This document shows positions 38,760 through 50,767 of a stretch of DNA of 64,000 nucleotides, piece by piece (position 1 is the stretch's first letter; the number at the start of each line of letters is the position of its first letter). The stretch spans positions 62,001 to 126,000 of the forward strand of contig NZ_FOTF01000006.1 in NCBI RefSeq assembly GCF_900114485.1. The letters are read 5' to 3'. This DNA is from Loktanella salsilacus (GTDB lineage: Bacteria; Pseudomonadota; Alphaproteobacteria; Rhodobacterales; Rhodobacteraceae). Under the pieces are notes generated by a model. That model ran no database searches. It saw only the letters and a program-made list of their open reading frames with translations, and was not told the DNA's origin. Made by a program: the position numbers and the translations under genes.

Positions 38760-39410
38760 ATGGAAAACATTACCTTCAATCTTTCGACCCTGCACCTGCA
38801 TGGCTCTGCTTTTTATGATTTTCTGCGCCTGCGTAAGCGGTTCTTTGTCGACACGCTGGGCTGGCACATCCCCCATGACGACTTTGTCGAGATGGACCAA
38901 TACGACAACCCAAAGGCATGGTATTCGCTTGTGCTGCGAGATGGCGAAGTCATCGGCGGCGCACGGGCAATGGCGACGACGGCCACCTGGGGCAGTCATA
39001 GCTATATGCTGCGCGACGCCGTGCAGGGTAAGCTGATCGACATCCCGCCAGAGGTGCTGGGCGAAGATATCGTCAGCGCGGATATCTGGGAATGCACCCG
39101 TTTGGTGATGTCAGAAACTGTTGAAACGCAGGCAGAGCGGAGCGCCTGCCTGACGATGATCGTGCAGGGTTTGATCAATGTCGCAGCAGATCAGGGCGCA
39201 ACGCAGCTGATGTCGCTGTCGCCGCTGGCGTTGATGCGGGCGCTGCGGCAGTTGGGCTTTGGGGCGCAGCGGATTGGCGCGCCTTATACCAATGACAACG
39301 ATGGTCGCCGCTATGCGGTGCTGTCGATGCCGGTCACGCGCAGTGTCGCCGATGTGCCCCGCGCCACCCACCGTGCGCAGCCGCAGCCGCTGCACGCGCC
39401 ATCTGTTTAA
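38760..39410 (+). CDS. Acyl-homoserine-lactone synthase, LuxI family
   Basis: A 216-residue enzyme that makes an AHL signal from S-adenosylmethionine and acyl-ACP. Invariant LuxI residues are all present: Arg25, Phe29, Trp35, Asp46, Asp49, Arg69, Glu111 and Arg114. AAAGGAG lies just before the ATG. It follows luxR by 147 bases, enough for its own promoter, though no clear lux box was found. The acyl chain cannot be predicted from sequence. A C-terminal Pro/Gln/His-rich tail (about 198-216) is beyond the usual fold. Confidence 0.95.
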   Translation: MENITFNLSTLHLHGSAFYDFLRLRKRFFVDTLGWHIPHDDFVEMDQYDNPKAWYSLVLRDGEVIGGARAMATTATWGSHSYMLRDAVQGKLIDIPPEVLGEDIVSADIWECTRLVMSETVETQAERSACLTMIVQGLINVAADQGATQLMSLSPLALMRALRQLGFGAQRIGAPYTNDNDGRRYAVLSMPVTRSVADVPRATHRAQPQPLHAPSV

Positions 39411-39415
39411 CGCAA

Positions 39416-39451
39416 TATGGCCGGGCGCGCTGTTATGCTCGCCCGGCCATA
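39416..39451. terminator. Hairpin between convergent luxI and purB
   Basis: Perfect 12-base stem TATGGCCGGGCG/CGCCCGGCCATA with a 12-base loop, six bases after the luxI stop. The T run is weak on both strands, so termination is likely but not certain. Confidence 0.65.
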
Positions 39452-39477
39452 CCACTGTTGCCCAAAAGGGCCTTTGT

Positions 39478-40785
39478 TTAGTCTTTCCCGAACACGCGGG
39501 CAAAGATCGTGTCGACGTGTTTGGTGTGATAACCAATGTCGAACTTTTCTTCGATCTGCGCAGGTGACAGGGCCGCGGTGACTTCAGCGTCGGCCAGCAG
39601 CTCGGTTTTGAAATCAGCGCCTTTTTCCCAGACCTTCATCGCGTTGCGCTGCACCAGCTTATAGCTGTCCTCGCGGCTGACGCCGGCTTGGGTCAGGGCC
39701 AGAAGCACGCGCTGCGACATCACCAGACCGCGGAACTTGTTCATGTTCGCCAGCATGGTTTCGGGATAGATCACCAGCTTTTCAATCAGGCCCGCCAGAC
39801 GGTTCAGCGCGAAATCTAGGGTGACGGTGGTGTCTGGGCCGATGGTCCGCTCGACAGACGAATGCGAGATATCGCGCTCGTGCCACAGCGTGACGTTTTC
39901 CAGCGCAGGGGTGACGGACATGCGCACCAGACGGGCAAGGCCAGTCAGGTTTTCGGTCAGCACCGGGTTACGCTTGTGCGGCATCGCGGACGATCCCTTT
40001 TGACCAGGAGAGAAGAACTCCTCGGCCTCTAGCACTTCGGTGCGCTGCATGTGGCGCACTTCGGTGGCGATATTTTCCATCGAGGATGCGATCACACCCA
40101 ACGTGGCAAAGAACATCGCGTGACGATCGCGCGGGATGACCTGCGTGCTGATCGGCTCTGGCGTCAGGCCCAGTTGCTTGCAGACGTGCTCTTCGACAGC
40201 CGGATCGATGTTGGCAAAGGTGCCGACAGCGCCAGAGATTGCGCCGGTCGCGATTTCAGCGCGGGCGTTGACCAGACGGGCGCGGCCCCGGTCCATTTCG
40301 GCATAGAATCGGGCAAAGGTCAGGCCCATCGTGGTTGGTTCGGCGTGGATGCCGTGGCTACGACCAATGCGGACGGTGTCCTTATGCTCATAGGCGCGCT
40401 TTTTCAGCGCGGCCAGCACGCGGTCCATGTCGGCCAGCAGAATGTCGGCGGCGCGCACCAGCTGGACGTTGAACGTGGTGTCCAGCACGTCAGAGGACGT
40501 CATACCCTGGTGCACAAAGCGTGCCTCGTCTGCGCCGATGTGTTCGGACAGGTGCGTCAGGAACGCGATGACGTCGTGCTTGGTAACGGCTTCGATCTCG
40601 TCGATGCGGGCCACGTCAAAGGTGACGTCCTTGGCTTTCCACACGGCCTCGGCGTTTTCGCGCGGGATCACGCCCAGATCTGCCATGGCGTCGCAGGCGT
40701 GCGCCTCGATCTCGTACCAGATTTTGTATTTTGTGGCCGGGTCCCAGATGGCAACCATCTCGGGACGGGAATAACGCGGGATCAT
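39478..40785 (-). CDS. purB: Adenylosuccinate lyase
   Basis: A 435-residue enzyme of the fumarase/aspartase superfamily, acting twice in purine synthesis (SAICAR to AICAR, adenylosuccinate to AMP). The signature loop SSAMPHKRNP with its catalytic serine is present, plus TSSDVLDT and RSHGIHAEP for substrate binding. Length and N-terminus (MIPRYSRPEMVAIWD) match the family. Convergent with luxI. Confidence 0.97.
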   Translation of the reverse strand: MIPRYSRPEMVAIWDPATKYKIWYEIEAHACDAMADLGVIPRENAEAVWKAKDVTFDVARIDEIEAVTKHDVIAFLTHLSEHIGADEARFVHQGMTSSDVLDTTFNVQLVRAADILLADMDRVLAALKKRAYEHKDTVRIGRSHGIHAEPTTMGLTFARFYAEMDRGRARLVNARAEIATGAISGAVGTFANIDPAVEEHVCKQLGLTPEPISTQVIPRDRHAMFFATLGVIASSMENIATEVRHMQRTEVLEAEEFFSPGQKGSSAMPHKRNPVLTENLTGLARLVRMSVTPALENVTLWHERDISHSSVERTIGPDTTVTLDFALNRLAGLIEKLVIYPETMLANMNKFRGLVMSQRVLLALTQAGVSREDSYKLVQRNAMKVWEKGADFKTELLADAEVTAALSPAQIEEKFDIGYHTKHVDTIFARVFGKD

Positions 40786-40867
40786 GGGCAGAACCTTTCG
40801 GGATTGGCAGCGACGCTGTGGGCGTCATACTGGGACCGGGCCAGAATGAAAAGAAGCGGAGGCTGCC

Positions 40868-41305
40868 GTGGCGGAAACCAAATGGACACAAGGCAGATCA
40901 CGGGACGATTTTCTGGGCGATTGGGTGCTGACACGCCGCATTGAGGACCGCCATGCGGGGCAGGCGGGGCTGTTCGAGGGCACGGCGCAATTCGTGGCGG
41001 ACGGTGACAGCGGCGCAATCTATGACGAATCGGGCCTGCTGCACATTGGCAGCGCCGCCCCGCTAAAGGCAGAGCGGCGCTATCTATACGACTTCTCGGG
41101 CGGCATGATCACGATCCGCTTTGCCGATGGGCGCGATTTCATCCAGTTCAACCCGGCGTCAGTGCATCAGGCCGTGCACGCCTGCGATCCCGACGCCTAC
41201 CGCGCGCACCATGATTTCAGCCGCTGGCCGCAGTGGCATGCGGTCTGGACCGTGACCGGCCCGCGCAAAGATTACACGATGCGGACGATGTGGCAGCGGC
41301 GCTAG
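40868..41305 (+). CDS. DUF6314 family protein
   Basis: A 145-residue soluble protein with FLGDWVLTRRIED, an F-x-G-x-A stretch and HHDFSRWPQWHAVWTVTGPRKDY, the pattern of the DUF6314 family seen in Rhodobacteraceae and actinobacteria; a lipocalin-like small beta-barrel is likely. Function unknown. GTG start with GCGGAGG upstream. Divergent from purB. Confidence 0.78.
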   Translation: MAETKWTQGRSRDDFLGDWVLTRRIEDRHAGQAGLFEGTAQFVADGDSGAIYDESGLLHIGSAAPLKAERRYLYDFSGGMITIRFADGRDFIQFNPASVHQAVHACDPDAYRAHHDFSRWPQWHAVWTVTGPRKDYTMRTMWQRR

Positions 41306-41334
41306 TGCTAGCCGAGGGGCGGTGCCACCAGCGT

Positions 41335-41949
41335 TCAAGGGATTGTTGACGGCACGAAGCCTTCGATTGCCCCGGCATAGACCGACGTCGGTGCATTCCC
41401 CGCGAAGGCACCCACAAGGTTGCCTTCGTCCGCGCGGCCGCGCAGGTCGCCTTCGATCCCGCGCCAGGTGGTCGTGCCGGTAAACCCGGCCGAACCCGCC
41501 ATCATCTGGCCGGCAACGCGCAGACCGTCGCCCTGGCCCTGCACGCGCCCGGTCGCGAAATCGATCGTGATGGGCAAGGATCCCTCGGCGTCGGTGATTT
41601 CACGGCTTGTTGCGGTATTGCGGATTTCCGACAAACTGTAGTTCGTGTCAAACGTCGCGCGTCCGCTAGTGGTTACGACATTGAAGATCTGCGGATTGAC
41701 CAGCGCGGCCCGGGCCGACACGTCGTTGCCGCGCGATTGAACGGCGTATGTTGCGCCATAGCCGCCGAGGTTCACTGACCGAACGGAGAGCTGTTCCGCG
41801 TCTGATGCCGTGGGGATACTGCCGTCCGCTGCTGCCGTGACAACGCCGGAGCGCGTCACGCCGGGGCCGGAACCACCCGTGCTGAGGCCGCCACCACAGG
41901 CCGACACGCCTGCCAGCGCGCCCAGAAGAAAAATGTGCCGAATTATCAT
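41335..41949 (-). CDS. Lipoprotein, beta-barrel surface-protein like
   Basis: A 204-residue lipoprotein: signal peptide with lipobox GVSAC (Cys18), a Gly/Ser-rich linker, then a beta-rich domain ending GNLVGAFAGNAPTSVYAGAIEGF. The C-terminal pattern recalls the transferrin-binding-protein-like beta-barrel found in many Rhodobacteraceae lipoproteins, but there is no iron-uptake gene nearby. Function not recognised. Confidence 0.72.
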   Translation of the reverse strand: MIIRHIFLLGALAGVSACGGGLSTGGSGPGVTRSGVVTAAADGSIPTASDAEQLSVRSVNLGGYGATYAVQSRGNDVSARAALVNPQIFNVVTTSGRATFDTNYSLSEIRNTATSREITDAEGSLPITIDFATGRVQGQGDGLRVAGQMMAGSAGFTGTTTWRGIEGDLRGRADEGNLVGAFAGNAPTSVYAGAIEGFVPSTIP

Positions 41950-42096
41950 GAATAACCTTTGAATATACCTAGAAGGCAGTTTGCAGATTTTCGGCGATGA
42001 GGGAATGGCAATTCACGCGTGTCAAGCCGGGGGCCTGCGCACGACCGCGGGCCGATCCGGTAACACTATGATCCGACGGGCCGATCCTGAAAGGAT

Positions 42097-42123
42097 AAAG
42101 GGCGCCCCGATGGGACGCCCTTC
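42097..42123 (-). terminator. Terminator of glnA
   Basis: On the minus strand, AAGGGCGTCCC-ATC-GGGGCGCCCTT followed by T, 22 bases after the glnA stop. Confidence 0.8.
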
Positions 42124-42144
42124 CTTGCCGTAATCCGAGGTGGA

Positions 42145-43563
42145 TTAGCAGCTGTAGTACATCTTGTACTCGATTGGGTGCGGTGTGTGCTCGTAGGCGT
42201 AAACCTCTTCCCACTTCAGCGCCATGTAGCCTTCCAGCTGGCCTTTGGTGAACACGTCGCCAGCGAGCAGGAACTCGTGATCCTTCTCCAGCTCGTCCAG
42301 AGCCTCGCGCAGCGAGCCGCAGACGGTGGGGATTGCGGCCAGCTCTTCTGGCGGCAGATCGTAAAGGTCTTTGTCGGACGCGGGGCCCGGATCGATCTTG
42401 TTCTTGATGCCGTCAAGGCCAGCCATCAGCAGTGCTGCAAAGCACAGGTAGGGGTTGGCTGCTGGATCGGGGAAACGTGCCTCGACGCGCTTTGCTTTGG
42501 GCGATTCGGACCAAGGGATACGTACGCAGCCCGAACGGTTACGCGCAGAGAACGCACGCAGAACCGGGGCTTCGAAGCCGGGGATCAGACGCTTGTAGCT
42601 GTTCGTGGTCGGGTTGGTGATCGCGTTCAGCGCCTTAGCGTGCTTTAGGATACCGCCGATGAAGTACAGCGCTTCCTGGCTCAGGTCAGCATACTTGTCG
42701 CCCGCAAACAGCGGCTTGCCGTCTTTCCAGATCGACATGTTGACGTGCATACCGGTGCCGTTGTCGCCGGACATTGGCTTTGGCATAAAGGTTGCCGACT
42801 TGCCGTAGGCTTGCGCGACGTTGTGGATGACGTACTTGTACTTCTGGATCTCATCCGCCTGCTTTGTCAGCGTGCCGAAGATCAGGCCAAGTTCGTGCTG
42901 GCACGATGCGACTTCGTGGTGGTGCTTGTCGACCTTCATGCCCATGCGCTTCATGGTGGAAAGCATCTCGCCGCGCATGTCTTGTGCGTCGTCGATTGGG
43001 TTGACGGGGAAGTAGCCGCCCTTGACGCCCGGACGGTGGCCCGTGTTGCCAACGCCAGTTTCCGAACGGAAATCGGTGTCGGTGTTCCATGCGCCGTCGA
43101 TGGCATCGACCTGGAAGGACACTTTGTTCATCGAAACGCTGTAGCGCACGTCGTCGAAGACAAAGAATTCAGCTTCTGGGCCGCAATAGAACGTGTCGCC
43201 GATGCCCGATGCCTTCAGATAGGACTCAGCCTTTTCTGCAGTGCCGCGCGGGTCACGGTCGTAGGGTTCCATCGTGTCGGGCTCGACCACGGTGCAATGC
43301 ACGCAGACGGTCTTTTCCGCGTAGAACGGATCGACGTAGCCGCTGGTGGTGTCCAGCACGAGTTTCATGTCGGACTGGTCGATCGACTTCCAGCCAGCAA
43401 TGGAAGAGCCGTCGAACATGAAGCCTTCTTCGATGAAGTCCTCGTCCACCAGATCAGACACGAGAGTGACGTGCTGAAGTTTACCTTTTGGATCGGTGAA
43501 GCGGATGTCGACGTAGTCGGCCTCTTCATCCTTGATCAGTTTTAGAAAATCTTTGGTGCTCAT
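42145..43563 (-). CDS. glnA: Glutamine synthetase type I
   Basis: A 472-residue ammonium-assimilating enzyme, dodecameric type I-beta. It contains the beta-Asp-like [13 protein letters not shown], the ATP-binding region [21 protein letters not shown], and the adenylylation loop [11 protein letters not shown] with Tyr401 as the expected AMP site. It is downstream of glnB (51-base gap), so both are transcribed together as in other alphaproteobacteria, usually under nitrogen control. Confidence 0.97.
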   Translation of the reverse strand: MSTKDFLKLIKDEEADYVDIRFTDPKGKLQHVTLVSDLVDEDFIEEGFMFDGSSIAGWKSIDQSDMKLVLDTTSGYVDPFYAEKTVCVHCTVVEPDTMEPYDRDPRGTAEKAESYLKASGIGDTFYCGPEAEFFVFDDVRYSVSMNKVSFQVDAIDGAWNTDTDFRSETGVGNTGHRPGVKGGYFPVNPIDDAQDMRGEMLSTMKRMGMKVDKHHHEVASCQHELGLIFGTLTKQADEIQKYKYVIHNVAQAYGKSATFMPKPMSGDNGTGMHVNMSIWKDGKPLFAGDKYADLSQEALYFIGGILKHAKALNAITNPTTNSYKRLIPGFEAPVLRAFSARNRSGCVRIPWSESPKAKRVEARFPDPAANPYLCFAALLMAGLDGIKNKIDPGPASDKDLYDLPPEELAAIPTVCGSLREALDELEKDHEFLLAGDVFTKGQLEGYMALKWEEVYAYEHTPHPIEYKMYYSC

Positions 43564-43614
43564 CGAGAGAGGTCCTTTTCAGTCTTGATCGTGTGGAGTG
43601 TCGCGGTTCAGCGC

Positions 43615-45867
<2,253 letters not shown>

Positions 45868-45869
45868 AA

Positions 45870-45900
45870 AAAGGTCAAAGCCGCCCCGGCTTTGACCTTT
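45870..45900. terminator. Bidirectional terminator between nnr and the Hint gene
   Basis: Perfect 14-base stem AAAGGTCAAAGCCG/CGGCTTTGACCTTT with a 3-base loop. The minus strand side is followed by a run of seven T, the plus side by TTT. Confidence 0.92.
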
Positions 45901-45925
45901 GAAGTTCATGTATCACATGAAGAGT

Positions 45926-46393
45926 TTAGACGGCGGCGGACGCCATCTCGATTCCGTCAGCATAGACAATGTGCTGGCGGTCGAATGTCAGGGTGTAGAC
46001 TGTCATCTCGCAGGCGTCTTGCACGGCAAGGAATTCGCCGTCGACAAGGCGCTGTGCCTCTACCATGGCGGCGGGGCTGCCAAACAGCGCCTCTGCGCGC
46101 CAGTCGCGGATGTGGATCTGGGTGCCCGGTGCGACCAGCATGTCGCGGTCGGGGCGGGTGTGGCCAAGGCTGCCGGCCTTGATGCGGATCGGTGCAACAC
46201 GCAGGGTTTCCGACGTGATCGACCGCAGGACAGCCATACCGCTGTCGCGGGTGATGATGCGGGTACCTGACGTCAGGTCCTCGACGCACATCTCTCCGTT
46301 CAGTGTCAGAATCGTCGTCTCTGCACATATCCCGGATGTCAGGGTTACGGCTGCTTTTGCGACGGTGTCGCGTGTCATTGTCCCGGTCTGCAT
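45926..46393 (-). CDS. Stand-alone Hint domain protein
   Basis: A 155-residue protein made almost entirely of a Hint (Hedgehog/intein, Hint_2) domain: SGICAETTILTLNGEMCVEDLTSGTRIITRDSG at about 25-57, and VAPGTQIHIRDWRAEALFGSP later. The Cys in GICAET sits where a splicing or autoprocessing nucleophile would be. In Rhodobacteraceae such domains usually end large secreted proteins; here there is no substantial N-terminal partner. Start MQTGTM has GCGGGA upstream; the frame is open farther upstream without a good start. Confidence 0.8.
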   Translation of the reverse strand: MQTGTMTRDTVAKAAVTLTSGICAETTILTLNGEMCVEDLTSGTRIITRDSGMAVLRSITSETLRVAPIRIKAGSLGHTRPDRDMLVAPGTQIHIRDWRAEALFGSPAAMVEAQRLVDGEFLAVQDACEMTVYTLTFDRQHIVYADGIEMASAAV

Positions 46394-46566
46394 GGCGTGT
46401 TTCCCGCTCTTGCTAATGTCTGCCTCAATCTCTGGTTTAGAACTAAGGCGTAAAAAGGGCAGAGTCCCGCCTTTTTGAGGATGACGATTTGCACTCGCAT
46501 CCCTGTGTGACCTTTGATAGACACCGCGCAAAGCCGGGGGTGAATGAAATTCGCCCCTGTTTTAAT

Positions 46567-46650
46567 GCGGGTGTGGCGGAATGGTAGACGCACCAGATTT
46601 AGGTTCTGGCGCCGCAAGGCGTGGAGGTTCGAGTCCTCTCACCCGCACCA
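46567..46650 (+). tRNA. tRNA-Leu(UAG)
   Basis: Acceptor stem GCGGGTG/CACCCGC, discriminator A and encoded CCA (46648-46650). The anticodon stem CCAGA/TCTGG encloses TTTAGGT, giving anticodon TAG (reads CUN leucine). The long variable arm CGCCGCAAGGCG and the T arm with GTTCGAGTC agree with a leucine tRNA. Total 84 bases. Trigger factor begins 25 bases later. Confidence 0.95.
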
Positions 46651-46675
46651 AGATTTATAGACAGAAGGAAAACCC

Positions 46676-48010
46676 ATGCAGGTCAAAGAGACCCAGAACG
46701 ACGGCCTCAAGCGCGGATACACCATTACGGTGACGGCAGCTGAACTTGACGACAAAGTGGTCGGCAAGCTGAAAGAAGCGCAACCCGAAGTCGAGATGAA
46801 GGGTTTCCGCAAGGGCAAAGTCCCAATGGCCATGATGCGCAAGCAGTTTGGCCCGCGCCTGATGGGCGAAGCGATGCAAGAAGCCATCGACGGTGCATTG
46901 AACGAGCACATGACCACCTCTGGCGACCGTCCCGCGGCACAGCCCGAGATGAAGATGGCCAACGAGGACTGGAAAGAGGGCGACGATGTCGTCGTCAACG
47001 TGTCCTACGAAAAGCTGCCCGATGTGCCAGAAACTGACCTGAGCAAGGTCAAGCTGGAGCGTATGGTCGTTAAAGCAGACGATTCGGCTGTTGAAGAAGC
47101 GCTGAAGAATCTGGCTGAAAGCCCGCAGGCTGTTGCCTATGAGGCAAAAGACGCAGCAGCAGAGAACAACGATCAAGTTGTGATCGACTTCGTGGGTAAA
47201 ATCGACGGCGAAGCCTTTGAAGGCGGCGCAGGCGACGATTATCCGCTGGTTCTGGGCTCCAACAGCTTCATCCCCGGTTTCGAGGATCAGCTGGTCGGCA
47301 CGAAAGCTGGCGAAGAAAAGGCCGTCACGGTCAGCTTCCCTGCTGAGTATCAGGCTGCCCATCTGGCCGGCAAAGAAGCCGTGTTTGATGTGACCGTTAA
47401 AGAAGTCCGCGCTGCGAATGCACCGGAAATCGACGACGAGTTGGCCAAGAAGTTCGGCGCAGAAGATCTGGACGCCCTGAAGGGCCAGATCCGTGAGCGT
47501 CTGGAAGCTGAATACAACGGTGCGTCCCGTGCCATCGCCAAGCGCAAGCTGCTGGACGAGCTGGACACGCTGGTGTCTTTCGATCTGCCAGAATCGCTGG
47601 TCGAAGCTGAAGCAAACCAGATCGCGCACCAGCTGTGGCACGAAGAGAACCCTGACGTTCAGGGCCACGATCACCCAGAAATCAACCCGACCGACGAGCA
47701 CAAGACGCTCGCGCAGCGCCGGGTAAAGCTGGGCTTGCTGCTGGCTGACATCGGTCAGAACGCAGAAGTGAAGGTCAGCGATCAGGAAATGACGCAGGCG
47801 ATCATGAACCAGGCACGTCAGTACCCGGGCCAAGAGCGTCAGTTCTTTGAGTTCGTGCAGCAGAACGCCCAGTTCCGCCAGCAGCTGCAGGCGCCGATGT
47901 TCGAAGATAAGGTCGTCGACCACATCTTTGAAAAGGCGACTGTCACTGAAAAGACCGTCACCAAAGAAGAGCTGCAGACCGCCGTTGAGGCGCTGGAAAG
48001 CGAAGACTAA
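46676..48010 (+). CDS. tig: Trigger factor
   Basis: A 444-residue ribosome-bound chaperone with three parts: N-terminal ribosome-binding domain ([16 protein letters not shown], the L23-docking loop), the FKBP-like PPIase domain (about 150-235, [16 protein letters not shown] and [15 protein letters not shown]), and the helical C-terminal chaperone domain. AGAAGGA precedes the ATG. No clpP follows, unlike many bacteria. Confidence 0.97.
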   Translation: MQVKETQNDGLKRGYTITVTAAELDDKVVGKLKEAQPEVEMKGFRKGKVPMAMMRKQFGPRLMGEAMQEAIDGALNEHMTTSGDRPAAQPEMKMANEDWKEGDDVVVNVSYEKLPDVPETDLSKVKLERMVVKADDSAVEEALKNLAESPQAVAYEAKDAAAENNDQVVIDFVGKIDGEAFEGGAGDDYPLVLGSNSFIPGFEDQLVGTKAGEEKAVTVSFPAEYQAAHLAGKEAVFDVTVKEVRAANAPEIDDELAKKFGAEDLDALKGQIRERLEAEYNGASRAIAKRKLLDELDTLVSFDLPESLVEAEANQIAHQLWHEENPDVQGHDHPEINPTDEHKTLAQRRVKLGLLLADIGQNAEVKVSDQEMTQAIMNQARQYPGQERQFFEFVQQNAQFRQQLQAPMFEDKVVDHIFEKATVTEKTVTKEELQTAVEALESED

Positions 48011-48041
48011 ACCAAGCCCTTCATTCACGAAGGCTTGTTGG

Positions 48042-48072
48042 AATGGCACCCCGGATCGGGGTGCCATTTTTC
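48042..48072 (+). terminator. Terminator of tig
   Basis: AATGGCACCCCG-GAT-CGGGGTGCCATT followed by TTT, 31 bases after the stop. A 12-base perfect stem and T run make a strong intrinsic terminator. Confidence 0.92.
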
Positions 48073-48163
48073 GTTTGCCCTTGTTGCCTTGGGGCGGATG
48101 CCGCATATCTAAGGGATAGGCGGCATATTGGCCGCACAATTCCTTTAGATATTAGGGGCGGTG

Positions 48164-48652
48164 ATGTCCTTTTGGCGCATTGCAGTGCTTGGCATATTTT
48201 TTGCTGTGACACAGATGGTTGGCGCGGCTGTGGCTTGTCCAAATCCCGACATGGCCACCGCGCGGCAGATCAGCAGTAACGGGGCCGCGCTGCGGCTGGG
48301 ACAGAATCGCCGCGTCTTTGCCGGTGGCAAGGCCGGGCTGGCGGGATGCGATCACATCGCGTTGCCGCAGGTGCCTGCGGTGATGTTCAATGATGCGCCA
48401 AGCTTTAGCGCTGATCTGAGCGGGATGATCGGCCTCGCGATGGAGATTCGCGCCGAGGGCGATTGCCCGACGGGGCTGCTGGTGCGCACCGAGGATGGTC
48501 ATTGGTATTTTGACGATAGCGGCCGGGGTGCGGGGCAGCCACGGTTGATTCTGCGCCATCCGGGCCGCGGTAAAATCGCGGTTTGGGTTGGCACAGTGGA
48601 TGGTGTGCAATGCCGGGCGCGGCTGAATTTACAGACCTACGCCGGGTATTGA
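48164..48652 (+). CDS. Secreted hypothetical protein
   Basis: A 162-residue protein with an N-terminal signal peptide (about 1-24, ending GAAVACP) and a beta-rich mature part with two Cys pairs (ACPNPD, GLAGCDH, GDCPTG, VQCRA), so disulfides are likely. Segments such as LVRTEDGHWYFDDSGRG and GKIAVWVGT suggest a peptidase-associated or pre-peptidase C-terminal-like fold, but I do not assign it. ATG preceded by AGGGGCGG; an adjacent GTG is an alternative. Convergent with the phosphodiesterase. Confidence 0.68.
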   Translation: MSFWRIAVLGIFFAVTQMVGAAVACPNPDMATARQISSNGAALRLGQNRRVFAGGKAGLAGCDHIALPQVPAVMFNDAPSFSADLSGMIGLAMEIRAEGDCPTGLLVRTEDGHWYFDDSGRGAGQPRLILRHPGRGKIAVWVGTVDGVQCRARLNLQTYAGY

Positions 48653-48686
48653 TGGACCACCCGCAAGGCGGATGGCCCGGTTTTGC

Positions 48687-50645
48687 CTACAGAATCATGC
48701 GGTACAGCGCGAAGCCTTCTGGCGTATTGCCAGCGGGTTCGAGCGAGACGCTCTCAATCGTTTCAGCGTATGCGGCCGCTTTGGGGCCGGTTTCGAACAT
48801 CGCCGTGGTGCCTGGCATCGGTTTGAACGACCAGTTCGCGTCCGCGTTAGGGCTGATTGTGCCTTGATCGACGATATAACGCACGATGACGTCGCGGTTG
48901 GTGTCCGGGCCTTCGAACACGATGGTGCTGCCGTCAGCGCCGGGGAAACTGCCGCCGCCACTGGCGCGGTAGTTGTTGGTGGCAACGATGAATTCCGCAG
49001 TGGGATCAATGGGTTCGCCGTTGAACTTCAAGTCGATGATGCGGTTTGCATCCGCGGCGACCACGGCACCTTCACGATCAAACTTGGACGGTTGGCTGAG
49101 GTCGATCTGATAGGTGACGCCGTCGATAACGTCGAAGTTGTAGCTGGGGAATTCTGCGTTGAGCAGCGGCGCGTCTTGTGCGCCCTCCGCAATCTGGTTG
49201 AACATGCCTGCGCTCCGCTCCAGCCAGTCCTTAACCTGCGCGCCGGTGATCTTCACCGCGCGGACCGTGTTGGGATACAGATACAGGTCAGCGACGTTCT
49301 TGATCGCCACATCGCCCTTGGGCACGTCGGTGTAGTATTCCGGCCCTTGGCGACCGCCTGCCTTGAACGGGGCTGCTGCGGAAATGATGGGAAGCCCATC
49401 GTTTTCAGTGCCTTGCATCATCTTCTTAATGTACCATGTCTGGGCGTTCGACACGATCTGGACGGACGGATCATCGGCGACTAGCGCAAAGTAGCTGTAA
49501 AGCGGCGCATCGGTCTGGCCGACGGCACGGCGGACGTATTCCAGCGTTTCGTCGTGTTGCTGCTGCACGGCGTCCAGCACTTTTTGATCGCTTTCAACCA
49601 AGGCGGTAATGCTGCGATCTTCGTTGCGCTGGGAAATCGGACGCGCCTCTGAGGTATGGCTGACGATTTTCCAATCGCTGCCGTCGCGTTCCAGCATCAG
49701 GTCGATCATGCCCATGTGGCTGCCCCAGAACCCGCCCATGACAGCCGGTTTGCCCATCAGCGTGCCAGCAGCGACGTCGACACCGTCAAAGCCATCGTAG
49801 CTTGAGGACGGGAAGACAAGGTGGCTGTGGCCTGTCATCACCGCATCGATTCCTTCAACGCCAGCCAGCGGGATAGAGGCGTTTTCCATACCGTCCGTCG
49901 CGGTCGCCGCGCCGATGCCTGAATGGGACAGGGCGATGATGATTTGCGCACCTTGTTCCTTCATCTGCGGCACGTAAGCCTGCGCGGTGGCAACGATATC
50001 GCGGGTTTGGACTTTGCCATCCAGATGTTGGCGGTCCCAGTTCATGATCTGCGGCGGCACAAAGCCGATCAGGCCGATCTTGATGGCATGCTTTTCGCCA
50101 GCGCCATCAGTCAGTTCGCGGTCGATGATGATGTAGGGGGGGATCAGCGTGTCATCGTCCAGCGGGGTCGCGCCCATGGTTTTCACCACGTTGGCGCTGA
50201 CCACCGGATAATTCGCCCTGGCTAAGGATTTTGTTAGGAAATCCAGGCCATAGTTGAATTCGTGGTTGCCCAAGGTGGATGCGTCAAAGCCCAGCGTGTT
50301 CATCGCGGCGATGACCGGGTGCATGTCGCCTTCTTTCATGCCGCGTTCATAGGCGATGTAATCGCCCATCGGGTTGCCCTGTAGGAAGTCGCCGTTGTCG
50401 AGCAGAAGGGAGTTTGTCGATTCGGCGCGGGTGTTTTCGATGATGGACGCTGTCCGCGCGAGGCCGACCGTGTCGACGGGCTGGTCCGAGTAGTAGTCGT
50501 AGGGAAAGACATGTACGTGCAGGTCGGTGGTTTCCATCAGGCGCAGGTGGACTTGGTTTGCTTGCGCGCGCGCAGAAAACGGGTGCAGCGCGATGAAACC
50601 GGCGGTCGAGGCCAGAAAGGAACGGCGGGACAGGGTAAAGGACAT
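48687..50645 (-). CDS. cpdB: 2',3'-cyclic-nucleotide phosphodiesterase/3'-nucleotidase
   Basis: A 652-residue periplasmic enzyme that hydrolyses 2',3'-cyclic nucleotides and 3'-nucleotides, scavenging nucleosides and phosphate. A twin-arginine type signal (SRRSFLASTAGFIALHPFSARA) precedes the calcineurin-like domain with metal motifs TTDLHVHV, LLDNGDFLQGNPMGDY, LGNHEFNYG and MTGHSHLVFP, then the 5'-nucleotidase C-terminal domain. Length matches CpdB. It is monocistronic. Confidence 0.93.
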   Translation of the reverse strand: MSFTLSRRSFLASTAGFIALHPFSARAQANQVHLRLMETTDLHVHVFPYDYYSDQPVDTVGLARTASIIENTRAESTNSLLLDNGDFLQGNPMGDYIAYERGMKEGDMHPVIAAMNTLGFDASTLGNHEFNYGLDFLTKSLARANYPVVSANVVKTMGATPLDDDTLIPPYIIIDRELTDGAGEKHAIKIGLIGFVPPQIMNWDRQHLDGKVQTRDIVATAQAYVPQMKEQGAQIIIALSHSGIGAATATDGMENASIPLAGVEGIDAVMTGHSHLVFPSSSYDGFDGVDVAAGTLMGKPAVMGGFWGSHMGMIDLMLERDGSDWKIVSHTSEARPISQRNEDRSITALVESDQKVLDAVQQQHDETLEYVRRAVGQTDAPLYSYFALVADDPSVQIVSNAQTWYIKKMMQGTENDGLPIISAAAPFKAGGRQGPEYYTDVPKGDVAIKNVADLYLYPNTVRAVKITGAQVKDWLERSAGMFNQIAEGAQDAPLLNAEFPSYNFDVIDGVTYQIDLSQPSKFDREGAVVAADANRIIDLKFNGEPIDPTAEFIVATNNYRASGGGSFPGADGSTIVFEGPDTNRDVIVRYIVDQGTISPNADANWSFKPMPGTTAMFETGPKAAAYAETIESVSLEPAGNTPEGFALYRMIL

Positions 50646-50737
50646 GAGGGTTCAGACTTTCGCAGGGTTTGAATAGGTCAATCCTGCGCTGTCTTTGGTA
50701 ACGCTGTCACGACGCAGCGCAGCATTTTGGTGCCTTG

Positions 50738-50760
50738 GGCGGAGATATTTTAACGAAAGG
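50738..50760. repeat. Degenerate REP-like remnant
   Basis: GGCGGAGATATTTTAACGAAAGG resembles the GGCGGAGGTATTTTTAACCAGAAG right arm of the element at 31451-31478 but with several changes. It sits between the cpdB start and the MFS stop. The match is short and could be chance. Confidence 0.4.
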
Positions 50761-50767
50761 TCAAATA

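Noticed and set aside
46567-46650. tRNA-Leu as an integration site for a mobile element
   Set aside because: No integrase, no repeat of the tRNA 3' end and no change of composition on either side; the next gene is trigger factor.
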